Assembly (NCBI GenBank): GCA_004295565.1
Contig: AP019416.1
Coordinates: 2,604,001-2,668,000 of the forward strand
Length of the DNA stretch: 64,000 bases
DNA from: Vreelandella olivaria
Lineage (GTDB): Bacteria; Pseudomonadota; Gammaproteobacteria; Pseudomonadales; Halomonadaceae
Direction: 5' to 3'
Shown: positions 16,573 to 24,262 of the stretch, in pieces
Layout: each line of letters starts with the position of its first letter
Position numbering within the stretch: the stretch's first letter is position 1
Program-made: the position numbers and the translations under genes
Notes under the pieces: model-generated
Told to the model about the DNA's origin: nothing
Databases searched by the model: none
The model's input: the letters and a program-made list of their open reading frames with translations, nothing else

Positions 16573-17684
16573 TCAGGATATATCCTGATAAATCTCGTAG
16601 GGTGTCTTCAGCTCCCCGGTACCATCATGGCGTTCAATGGCTTCATTGATGATTCCCTGCATTTCCTCGCCATCGATACCGGCACCACTTGCCACGTTAT
16701 TCACCCAGTTATTGACCTGCTCGGGTTGTACCAGGTGACGCGCCCTATCGATTTGCTCATCGTCCCACTTCGAGAATTGAGCGCCCTCAGCCATTGCCTT
16801 GCGTACACGGTCTTCCGCGATGCCCGAATAGATTTCCCGGTACTTGCCCTGGTAAATTTCATCGGCCAATTCCTGCATGACTTGCTTTACGTCATCAGGC
16901 AATTGATTCCAGACATCGATACCGATCACCGTGGCCGAAGGGCCGTGAGGACCGGCGCCGATTTCGGTGATATACGGCGCGGCTTCATGCAGGGCGTAAC
17001 TGATTGCGGTAATGAAATCAAAGCCGTAGGCGCCATCCAGCACGCCGCGCTCCAGGGCTGAATAGACCTCCGGTGCCGCCATGGGAATGGCACGCCCTCC
17101 CAGGCTTTCCACCACATCCGTGCCCACCCCATAACCTCGAATCCGCTTACCCTTCAGGTCTTCGATCGAGTGGATGGGATCGCGTGTTATCAGCGGGCAG
17201 TAATACCAGTTCGTCCAGTACAGCACCTTGGATTTATGGCGTGTTTCCCACTCCTCCCGCAACGGCTCATAGCGCTGGTACACATCGCGGCACACCTTCA
17301 GTAGGGCATCCGCACGATCCATCTTGTAGTACCACTCGAGGCCACGGGTAACCGGCAAGTCGCTCTGATAATAACCGGGGAGATCAACGAAATTTCCGAA
17401 ATACCATGCTTGATGGCATCAAGGTGGGCACCCGCCTTGTTGAGCGATTGCGCCCAGTAATAATCGATTTCAACGGCACCGTTGGTTCGCTTTTCCAGCT
17501 CCTCCAGGAACCACCGATCCAACACCGAAGGAGAAGCGTGTTCGGTCACATAAGAATCATACTTAAGCCGCGTGCTTGTTTGAGCAAACAACGTACTAGG
17601 CATCGTTGTCAGCGTCAGCGTGCCACCAATGGAAACAGCACTGATCTTCAAGAAGTCTCTTCTTTCATGATTAACTCCTGACAT
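16573..17684 (-). CDS. dctP: TRAP transporter periplasmic binding protein DctP (one frameshift)
   Basis: Extracytoplasmic solute receptor of the TRAP system. I chose the ATG at 17682-17684 (MSGVNHERRDFLKISAVSIG), which gives a twin-arginine type signal (ERRDFLK) cleaved after TLFAQ; an upstream ATG six codons earlier is less likely. The frame shifts near 17385, probably one T lost. The corrected join reads ISE-x-FVDLPGYYQSDLPV. Downstream are EDLKGKRIRGYGVGTDVVES, which carries the conserved ligand-carboxylate Arg region, and LGGRAIPMAAPEVYSALERG. Corrected length is about 370 residues. It heads the dctPQM transcript, with a palindromic regulatory site about 130 bases upstream. Confidence 0.85.
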
Positions 17685-17713
17685 CTTTTGCTTTATTAGC
17701 ATTATTATAAAAC

Positions 17714-17728
17714 CCGAGTTTTTCTCGG
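17714..17728. promoter_or_regulatory. Small hairpin in the dctP leader
   Basis: CCGAG and CTCGG flank five T on the plus strand. On the minus strand the stem is followed by GTTTTATAATAAT, which contains a perfect TATAAT hexamer. It may be a weak attenuator or simply part of the dctP promoter. No good -35 is seen at proper spacing. Confidence 0.3.
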
Positions 17729-17811
17729 CAGGAATAGATACTTAGTGTTATTGATTCATTATTGGCAAAGCATCATATAACTCATCCTAGCCGCTCCAGG
17801 TACGCTACGGT

Positions 17812-17829
17812 ATACGTAGTACTACGTAT
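17812..17829. promoter_or_regulatory. 18-bp perfect palindrome upstream of dctP (operator 1)
   Basis: ATACGTAGTACTACGTAT is its own reverse complement. It lies between the LuxR-type regulator gene and dctP, about 130 bases upstream of the dctP start. A sequence matching it at 15 of 18 positions lies upstream of the acyl-CoA ligase gene at 22134-22151. Two copies at the two ends of the gene cluster suggest the binding site of the cluster's LuxR-type regulator. Confidence 0.65.
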
Positions 17830-17892
17830 CCAAGTAGGGAGTTTCATAGCCGCCCTCTGAACCAGGTTGAAACACGCAGGGCCAACCCATGC

Positions 17893-18458
17893 TCAATCTT
17901 CCAACTGTATGATTTTTGATACTAATTCAGCGGTATTGCGACACCCCAGCTTCTTCATTATCTTGGCTCGGTGCGCTTCTACCGTCCGATGCGATATATG
18001 CAGCATTCTACCGATTTCCTTGCAAGTATGACCATTCGCTATATAGCTGGACACTTCGAGTTCGCGCATGGTCAAGCCGTTGGATTTATCCCGGCCCACA
18101 TTGATTTTCATGAATGACCAAACAGCCAGTTCAAAGGGAGCGTCGGGGGTTAACGTATTACCTATCGTTTTAGTCCAGAATACTTCTCCACGACTATTAC
18201 GCATGAACCGTTCATCAATACACTTCTTGTTCTGCAAAAGATCTTTATAACGAAGATCACCGATTGACTTGAAGTCCGCATAAGAAGGATAAAGTTTCAA
18301 CATCAACTGGCCGATCAACGTCTGTTTTTCATAACCAAAGAGATCACAAAAGCATGGTTGCACTCCAGCACACGACGGTTCCTGGTGACGACAATGGCAC
18401 AAGGCGCATGCTCGAACGCCACCTGAAGAAGATCCCTGCCTAGCACCGTTGCACTCAT
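17893..18458 (-). CDS. PAS-LuxR transcriptional regulator (one frameshift)
   Basis: A regulator of about 188 residues with an N-terminal PAS-like sensor and a C-terminal LuxR-type helix-turn-helix. It starts at ATG 18456-18458, giving ATVLGRDLLQVAFEHAPCAI, then RRVLECNHAF. One T is missing near 18350; the corrected frame continues CDLFGYEKQTLIGQLMLKLY. The PAS C-terminal strand region is SRGEVFWTKTIGNTLTPDAP. The DNA-binding part is LTMRELEVSSYIANGHTCKE, followed by HISHRTVEAHRAKIMKKLG. It lies between the catabolic genes and dctPQM on the same strand and probably controls both through the palindromes at 17812 and 22134. There is no receiver domain, so it likely senses a small molecule or membrane or redox signal directly. 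Confidence 0.8.
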
Positions 18459-18523
18459 CGCTGATCACCGCCGCTGTTATCATGGGCATGCCACTATTGG
18501 CATACCACGCTCATTGACAAGAT

Positions 18524-19357
18524 TCACCCCCCATCGATTGGCAGCGTGGTGCCGGTCATATGCGCCGCCTGGTCACCCGCCAGGTAATAGACTAACGCCG
18601 CCACATGCTCGGGAGGAACCAACTTGCCCGTAGGCTGTTTCTCCGTCACCAGGTTGTGTACTGCCTCATCCCGTGAGCTATCCAACAGAGCCATTCGCTG
18701 CTCGATCTGGGGCCACAGAATAGGCGTATCCGTCCAGCCGGGAGAAATGGCATTGACCGTAATATTCTGGGTCGCCGTCTCCAGTGCCAGCACCTTGGTA
18801 AGCCCCACCACACCATGTTTGGCAGCCACATAAGCAGCTTTATTTGCGGAACCCACCAACCCATGTACCGAAGAAAGATTGATGATACGCCCCCATCCTG
18901 AATGGCGCATGTCCTCAACCGCGTGCTGAATGCATCGGTAAACCGCCGTTAGGTTGATCGCCAGAATGTCCGACCAGGTGGCCGCATCAAACTCCTGTAT
19001 GGGAGCCGTTTTCTGAATACCGGCGTTATTGACCAGAATATCGACCCGCAGCCCTTCTTCACGGAGAGCCGCAAAGAGAGCGTCAATGGCCGAAAGTTGC
19101 TTCAAGTCCGCTTGAAAGTAATGGACAGCAGGCGCACCGGCTTGGCGCAGTTCCTCGACGAACCGGGTAACAACCGTATCGCTTTCAGCGCGGATGTCAT
19201 GAACGATCACCGAGTGCCCCTGGCCTGCGAATTGGTGGCATATCGCACGCCCGATACCACCCAGTGCCCCGGTGACCAGCAGGGTTCTAGGCGCGTTAGG
19301 CGTTGTTACCGTTGAGCTTGTTGCTGTTGTTGTATTGGTTATCGCCGACATTGTCAT
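18524..19357 (-). CDS. SDR oxidoreductase, 3-hydroxybutyrate-dehydrogenase-like
   Basis: 277 residues, intact. Classical short-chain dehydrogenase features are the NAD site VTGALGGIGRAICHQF, then VDILVNNAGIQKTAPI, the catalytic Ser in INLSSVHGLVGS and Tyr-Lys in AAYVAAKHGVVG. The segment VTEKQPTGKLVPPE near residue 240 and the SVHGLVGS motif are characteristic of D-3-hydroxybutyrate dehydrogenases, which oxidise (R)-3-hydroxybutyrate to acetoacetate. The first 20 residues are Thr-rich and not conserved. The start at 19357 has the ribosome site GGGAG upstream. It lies 15 bases after the thiolase gene in one operon. Substrate assignment is by motif resemblance only. Confidence 0.8.
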   Translation of the reverse strand: MTMSAITNTTTATSSTVTTPNAPRTLLVTGALGGIGRAICHQFAGQGHSVIVHDIRAESDTVVTRFVEELRQAGAPAVHYFQADLKQLSAIDALFAALREEGLRVDILVNNAGIQKTAPIQEFDAATWSDILAINLTAVYRCIQHAVEDMRHSGWGRIINLSSVHGLVGSANKAAYVAAKHGVVGLTKVLALETATQNITVNAISPGWTDTPILWPQIEQRMALLDSSRDEAVHNLVTEKQPTGKLVPPEHVAALVYYLAGDQAAHMTGTTLPIDGG

Positions 19358-19372
19358 TGTTCGCTCCCTGCC

Positions 19373-20538
19373 TTAGTCGACACGTTGCAAGAGGCTAGCG
19401 TAATTGGCCACCGCCAGACCGCCCATATTGAAGACCGCCCCGGTATGCGCATCCGCAATCTGGTACCCGCCCGCTTCACCCAGCAATTGGCGTGCCGCCA
19501 TGACATGCATGGAAACCCCGGTGGCACCGACCGGATGCCCTTTGGCCTTCAAGCCGCCGGAAGGGTTGACCGGCAATCGGCCATCTTTCATCACCCACCC
19601 CTCCTTGATGGCGCGTGCACCTTCGCCATAAGGCGTTAGACCCATGCTTTCATAAATCATCAGCTCCGCGATGGTGAAGCAATCATGCACCTCCGCAAAC
19701 GAGAGCGAATCGAGCGTCATGTCAGCCTCGCGCAGTACGTTCTGCCACGCTCTGGTCACGCCATCGAAGACCAACGGATTACGCTGTTGCATGGGCATGA
19801 AATCCGTGACCTGGGTGCGCGCAAGGAAACGCACCTTTTGTACGGCGGCATCCGCCACATCCTTGCACGAGACCACCACCGCCGCCGCCCCATCGGAAAC
19901 GGGAGAACAATCGGTACGCTTCAGCGGTGCCGCCACCATCGGGTTCTTTTCCGACACCACTTCACAGAACGCCACGCCCACGTCTTTCTGCAGCTGCGCA
20001 TAAGGGTTATGCACCCCGTTGGCATGGTTTTTCGCGGCAATACGCGCCAGCGCTTCCGTCTGGTCGCCGTAAGCCTCGAAATAGCGGGCCGCCACATCGG
20101 CAAACACCCCCGCAAACCCCAAACGTTGATGCCGGGTTTCCGGCTGGTAACTCGCCCCAATAGCCCTTTGCCGATCCGGGAAGCATCGGCATCTGTCATC
20201 TTTTCGGCACCGATCACCAGCACATTGCGGGCCAGGCCCCCCTCGATCAGATTGATCGCCTGATGCAACGCCGCCGAGCCACTGGCGCAAGCATTCTCTA
20301 CCCGGGTGGTCGGCTTGAAACGCATGTCCGGCAGCGCATTCAGCACCAGCGATGCCGGAAACTCCTGATCGCACATGCCGCTATTAAAGTTCCCGATGTA
20401 GACAGCATCGATATCCTTTGCCTCCATCTGTGCCGATGCCAATGCCTCGACCGCGGCCACGCCTATCAGCTGTTCGAGCGACTGCTCGAGTTTACCGAAG
20501 CGTGTGTGCCCACCGGTGCCAATGATATAAGTACGCAT
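19373..20538 (-). CDS. SCP-x-type thiolase / acetyl-CoA acetyltransferase (one frameshift)
   Basis: Thiolase-superfamily enzyme of about 388 residues. The nucleophilic Cys is in TTRVENACASGSAALHQA near residue 87. The catalytic His sits in GGLKAKGHPVGATGVSMH, and SFAEVHDCFTIAELM is typical of the SCP-2/SCP-x branch rather than of AtoB. A base is missing from a C run near 20155-20158; the corrected join reads GLLGASYQPETRHQRLGFAG. It would cleave a 3-ketoacyl-CoA to acetyl-CoA plus a shortened acyl-CoA. It sits between the acyl-CoA ligase (12 bases upstream) and the SDR, so together they could take a hydroxy or keto acid to acetyl-CoA. Confidence 0.85.
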
Positions 20539-20550
20539 GGAACGAACTCC

Positions 20551-22069
20551 CTAGCTGGTAACGCCATCGAGCCTCTTGCGCAGCTCGGTTTTAAGGATCT
20601 TGCCGTAGGCATTCTTGGGCAAGTCAGTGAGGAAGTGGTATGACTTGGGGCGTTTGAAACGCGCCATTCTGTCAAGGCAGAACTGATCGAGCGCCGTGGT
20701 ATCGAGCGAGCCCGAGCAGGCGATGAACGCCATCACTACCTCGCCCCACTCGGCATCACGCTGCCCTACCACGGACACTTCCTTGACCCCGGGAAACTGC
20801 AACAACACTTCTTCCACTTCGCGGGGATAGATGTTCGTGCCGCCGCTGATAATCACGTCTTTCAGGCGATCCGTCAGGTAGAGAAACCCCTGCGGGTCGA
20901 GATGGCCGATATCCCCGTCCGCAGCCACCCATCACGCAGCGTTTCTTGTGTAGCGGCAGGGTTATTCCAGTAGCCCGCCATCACCATATCGCCACGCACA
21001 CAGACTTCGCCCTCTTGGCCGCAGGGCAAGCAGCTACCCTCCTGATCCTGGATAGTGACTTCGAGCTGAGGATGCGACTGGCCCACCGGCAACAAGGGCG
21101 GGCCCTCCGCATCCCTGCTCAAGCACTGCGGCGTCAACTGGTGGTGCTGCTCCTTGCCCAGAAAGGTAATGGTCATGGGACTTTCCCCCTGCCCATAGAT
21201 CTGCACCAGCCGGTGCCCGAATACCCTTAACGCCTCCTCCAGATCCTTGGCGTACATGGGGCCGCCGCCATAGGAGATGGTAGCGATATGCGAGGCGCTA
21301 TACCCAGGCTGGTGCGCCGCCAAGTAGTCCAGCACGCGCCGGATCATCGTGGGGGCCAGAAACATGGAAACTTGGTCATGGCCCGCCAAGGTAGACACGA
21401 AACTCTCACCCGAGAACTTCAAGGAGCCGGGAATGACATTGGCGCCGCCCGCCATCAGAAAAGGCACGATATACAGCCCCGAACCGTGGGACATGGGGCA
21501 AAATGCACCAGCCTGCTTTGCGCCGTCACCGGCTCGATGTTGGCCGCATAGCACGCCGACATGGTCGCCAGGTTGAGATGGGTCAGCGTCGCGCCCTTCG
21601 GTTTGCCCGTGGTGCCGCTGGTATAGAATATCCATGCCGGTGCGTCGGGGGCACGGAAAACCGGCCGATCGACGCTCTCATCATGAACAAGACCTTCCGG
21701 CAACATGGGGGCAAAACGAGTGTGTCGGTGAGGGCCTGGGCGACATTATCGAGTTCGCTGAATACAATACGGCTGCCGCTATCATCCGCAATGTAACCGA
21801 CTTCCGCCACGCTCAGCTTGGCATTGACCGGCACCACCACCAGGCCCGCGTACCAGGCGCCGCATAGCAGTTCGATATAGACAGGGCTATTGGGCAGAAA
21901 GAGGGCGACTCGCTCCCCGGCGCTAAGCCGTGCCGGGCAAAAACGTTGCCCAGCGCCGGGCTTGGCAAGCCAACTCAGCGTAACTGAGCGCCGGCACATC
22001 CCCCTGGTAAATCGCGATACGTTGAGGAAACCTAACGGCATTGACGGCTAGGTAATTGGCCACATTCAA
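20551..22069 (-). CDS. Acyl-CoA synthetase (AMP-forming), about five frameshifts
   Basis: ANL-superfamily ligase that activates a carboxylate to its CoA thioester through an acyl-adenylate. The start is TTG 22067-22069 (NVANYLAVNAVRFPQRIAIY) with ribosome site AGGAG eight bases upstream. Motifs in order are FYTSGTTGKPKGATLTH (P-loop), YGGGPMYAKDLEEALRVFGH, IYGQGESPMTITFLG, GDIGHLDPQGFLYLTDRLKD (A8 hinge) and the catalytic Lys in PKNAYGKILKTELRKRL. The frame breaks at roughly 21955, 21930, 21710, 21500 and 20930, yet every family block is present, so the gene is probably whole in the organism. It is the first gene of the catabolic operon. The substrate may be acetoacetate, if the 3-hydroxybutyrate reading is right, or a medium-chain acid. 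Confidence 0.8.
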
Positions 22070-22133
22070 GGAGCATTCTCCTGCTTTAGTTATTATTGCT
22101 CCTTTAGGCTAGGGGTTGTGGCTACCTAGTGAT

Positions 22134-22151
22134 ATACGTAGTAATACGAAG
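22134..22151. promoter_or_regulatory. Second copy of the ATACGTAGTA operator (operator 2)
   Basis: ATACGTAGTAATACGAAG matches the perfect palindrome at 17812-17829 at 15 of 18 positions, with the first ten identical. It lies 65-82 bases upstream of the acyl-CoA ligase start, a usual activator position. The pairing of the two sites with the LuxR-type regulator in the same cluster is the basis for the assignment. Confidence 0.6.
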
Positions 22152-22153
22152 CC

Positions 22154-22174
22154 CACTAGACTAATAGTCTAGTG
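22154..22174. repeat. 21-bp palindrome next to operator 2
   Basis: CACTAGACTA and TAGTCTAGTG are perfect ten-base arms around one central A. It begins two bases after operator 2 and overlaps the end of the PglX-like fragment. It could be a further operator, a bidirectional terminator without a T-run, or the scar of an element end marking where foreign DNA joins the catabolic operon. Confidence 0.5.
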
Positions 22175-22314
22175 TCGGTTAGCATCATGGGGGCAATAGC
22201 AGCGCCACCTTTATTATCAGGGCTAATGCCAACACGGGCCGCCTGGCGCGTCAGAATGTCGATAAAGCAAACGCGGGCTTTGGGGGCGTATTTTTTGATG
22301 TTGGCGATGTTCAT
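22156..22314 (-). pseudogene. N-terminal fragment of a PglX-like (BREX) methyltransferase
   Basis: 52 codons beginning MNIANIKKYAPKARVCFIDI with ribosome site AAGGAA five bases upstream. This closely resembles the start of BREX-1 PglX adenine methyltransferases (typical start M-N-x-x-N-I-K-K-Y-A-P-x-A-R). Intact PglX proteins are about 1,200 residues. Here the frame runs into a stop inside the palindrome at 22154-22174, and nothing of the catalytic part follows. It is therefore a relic of a phage-defence locus. The assignment rests on a short but distinctive stretch. Confidence 0.5.
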
Positions 22315-22586
22315 TCTGAATTCCTTATCGGGCCATTTGGATGTCTTGGCCGAGATGTTCTGGTTTATCTATGCATAGCTGTTTAATGCTTAGGAGAAAG
22401 CCACTGGATTGACTCTGGCCGCACTCTAGCCGTGACTGGTTCACTGACCGAATCAGTGCTCCTGAGCTTTCAATGGAAACCGGTGCTACCAGCAAGATAA
22501 AAACGAATAAGATATGGCGGTCATTCGTGTATTAGCTCATTAAGGTTATCGGTATCTGAATTTTGGTTAATATGAAAATGAACCTT

Positions 22587-22749
22587 TTACTTAATAGGCA
22601 GTGAAAGCAGGCTGGCATCATGACACAGCTGTTGTAACAGTGTGCCTGTGTTTAAGTACTCTTGCCAATAACCGTCAGTTGCAAGCAGAAGCGTTTGGCC
22701 CGGCGATAAGGTAAACATGTAATGATCAGGGGCACTGGTCGGCCTCAAG
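22587..22749 (-). pseudogene. C-terminal fragment of a PP2C-type phosphatase
   Basis: A frame opening at the IS30 boundary reads PDHYMFTLSPGQTLLLATDG, then YWQEYLNTGTLLQQLCHDA, and stops at TAA 22587-22589. PGQTLLLATDGYW matches the conserved metal-binding Asp-Gly motif near the C-terminus of PP2C/Stp1-type serine-threonine phosphatases. The rest of the gene is missing, cut off by mobile DNA. Such phosphatases occur in type VI secretion loci and some defence islands; nothing here decides between them. The bases between it and the PglX fragment hold no gene I recognise. Confidence 0.5.
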
Positions 22750-22752
22750 TTC

Positions 22753-23819
22753 CAAGTGCAACGCTATTGAATAGTGCTCGGATCGGCGACGGATTTCTTG
22801 ATCACCTCGGCGTAGACTTCCAGCGGCGTGCGCCAGTCCAGTGTCTTGCGTGGCCGTGTATTGAGTGAGTCAGCGATTTCGTCGAGTTCTTCCTGACTGT
22901 AGACCGACAGATCCGTGCCCTTCGGCAGGTACTGCCGCAACAACCCATTGGTGTTCTCATTGGAACCCCGCTGCCATGGGCTATGCGGGTCGGCAAAGTA
23001 GATCGCTGTCCCCGTCTTCTGAGTGATCTCGGCATGCTTCACCATCTCTTTGCCCTGGTCATAGGTCATGGACAAGCGCAGGGAGCGCGGCACCTCATTG
23101 AGCTTGTCGCTGAAGCCGATGGCCGCTGCTGTAGCGGTGGTGCCATCTACTTTCGCCAGGATCACTAAACGCGTCGTGCGCTCCACCAATGTACCAACGG
23201 CAGAGCGATTGTTAGCGCCAATGATGAGATCTCCCTCCCAGTGGCCGGGCATCAGGCGGTCTTCGATCTCTGGAGGCCGCAGATGGATGCTCACCAGATC
23301 AGGAATCTGTTGCCGCCTATCCTTGCCATGGCTGCGAGGGCGTCGTTTACCTTTCCCCTGGCGCAAACAGGCAATCAGTTCCTTCTTGAGCGAGCCGCGC
23401 GGCATGAGGTAGAGCGCATTGTAGATGGCTTCGTGTGAGACGTGGCGGTCAGTGTTATCAGGAAACATACGCTTCAGTGTGCGGGCTATTTGCTCGGGTG
23501 ACCAGTACTTGCGCAGCAGGTAGGCCACCAGCTCGAAAAGCTCACCATTGAGAGGCAGCTTCGGGCTACGGCGAGGCCGACAGCGGGTCAGTCGGGCTCG
23601 ATATCCAGCGAGACTGGCGTCATATGCTATGTCAGGCCTGACCGCGTGGCGTGTCAGCTCTCGTGAAATGGTGCTGGGTGCACGTCCCAATTGACGCGCG
23701 ATAGCACGAATCGAATGGTGAACCCGCATCAGCATGATGGCGGCTCGGTCTTCAGCAGAAAGATGGCGATAAAGTGAGTCATGGCAATACCCTACCTGAT
23801 AGGTTAGGTGTTGCACTTG
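22753..23819 (-). mobile_element. IS30-family insertion sequence, second copy (apparently intact)
   Basis: A 1,067-base element. Its ends begin CAAGTGCAACGCT on the left and, in inverted orientation, CAAGTGCAACACC on the right. A TTC triplet flanks it on both sides (22750-22752 and 23820-23822), consistent with the short target duplications of the family. It carries one transposase gene. The flanks are a PP2C gene tail on the left and an IS3-type orfA on the right, so it landed in already rearranged DNA. Confidence 0.8.
22764..23816 (-). CDS. IS30-family transposase (frame continues into upstream IS3 orfA)
   Basis: DDE transposase with an N-terminal helix-turn-helix (RHLSAEDRAAIMLMRVHHSI, then ARQLGRAPSTISRELTRH). 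The catalytic core shows DRLMPGHWEGDLIIGANNRS (first Asp), SMTYDQGKEMVKHAEI (second Asp) and PHSPWQRGSNENTNGLLRQY (Glu). The frame is undamaged. The open frame extends upstream to 24008, adding about 64 residues of an IS3/IS150-type orfA protein. That part lies outside the element's inverted repeat, so I place the native start at or after the GTG at 23814-23816. It may be expressed as a chimera in this locus. Confidence 0.85.
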   Translation of the reverse strand: MQHLTYQVGYCHDSLYRHLSAEDRAAIMLMRVHHSIRAIARQLGRAPSTISRELTRHAVRPDIAYDASLAGYRARLTRCRPRRSPKLPLNGELFELVAYLLRKYWSPEQIARTLKRMFPDNTDRHVSHEAIYNALYLMPRGSLKKELIACLRQGKGKRRPRSHGKDRRQQIPDLVSIHLRPPEIEDRLMPGHWEGDLIIGANNRSAVGTLVERTTRLVILAKVDGTTATAAAIGFSDKLNEVPRSLRLSMTYDQGKEMVKHAEITQKTGTAIYFADPHSPWQRGSNENTNGLLRQYLPKGTDLSVYSQEELDEIADSLNTRPRKTLDWRTPLEVYAEVIKKSVADPSTIQ

Positions 23820-24008
23820 TTCATTGAGACCGCCCTTCCTGCGGAGGCCGTTAAGACCATGGTGCTGATAGCGTGCGGCCCACTTCCGTACCATCGAAGG
23901 GTTCAGGTTATGCTTTCGAGCCAGTCCTTTGATGCTGTCCTCGCCTCGCAAGAAGGCTTGCACAACCCGTAGTTTGAAGCGTTCAGTATATTTATGTCTC
24001 ATCAACAT
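23820..24008 (-). pseudogene. IS3-family (IS150-type) orfA remnant interrupted by IS30
   Basis: It begins MRHKYTERFKLRVVQAFLRG, then EDSIKGLARKHNLNPSMVRK and ARYQHHGLNGLRRKGGLNE, a typical InsJ/HTH_28 helix-turn-helix of IS150-group OrfA. After about 63 residues the sequence enters the right end of the IS30 element. No orfB is present on the other side. The upstream end-like sequence at 24011-24044 fits an IS3-type terminus. Confidence 0.65.
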
Positions 24009-24010
24009 AT

Positions 24011-24044
24011 CCCGAAAGTTGGATTAAAGTGTCCAACTTTCGGG
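24011..24044. repeat. Inverted repeat at the IS3-type remnant end
   Basis: CCCGAAAGTTGGA and TCCAACTTTCGGG are perfect 13-base arms around eight bases, directly upstream of the orfA remnant. The outer arm followed by GGGGCAGT resembles IS150-group element ends (TGCCCCCCGAAAGTTGGAC in the other orientation). The second, inward arm is unusual. It could act as a terminator or attenuator that shields the transposase gene from outside transcription. Confidence 0.55.
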
Positions 24045-24090
24045 GGGCAGTCATTTTTCGCGGGTGCCTCATTTGCTCGTTCCTCGCAGA

Positions 24091-24187
24091 TTCGTTACCA
24101 CGCGCTACAAAATGTGGCTATGCATGGATTAGTGCCAACCTAAGGGCACTGCCTCGCTCGTTACCGCGCACTACGAAAAGCGGCTAT
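24091..24187. repeat. Two imperfect direct repeats of about 30 bp
   Basis: TCGTTACCACGCGCTACAAA (from 24092) and TCGTTACCGCGCACTACGAA (from 24158) begin two related stretches, each ending GTGGCTAT or GCGGCTAT. The copies are about 66 bases apart in non-coding DNA between the IS remnants and a membrane-protein gene. The cause is unclear; a small duplication or a repeat family are both possible. Confidence 0.4.
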
Positions 24188-24262
24188 TCCTAACTCTCTG
24201 CTTACTGCTGGCCTTCCTCCGCAAATCCGATTAGCCTGCTAATTCACTATTAAGGGTTTGGC

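Noticed and set aside
22172-22378. Plus-strand small membrane protein (68 residues)
   Set aside because: It is the complement of the PglX-like fragment, whose match and ribosome site on the minus strand explain the region better.
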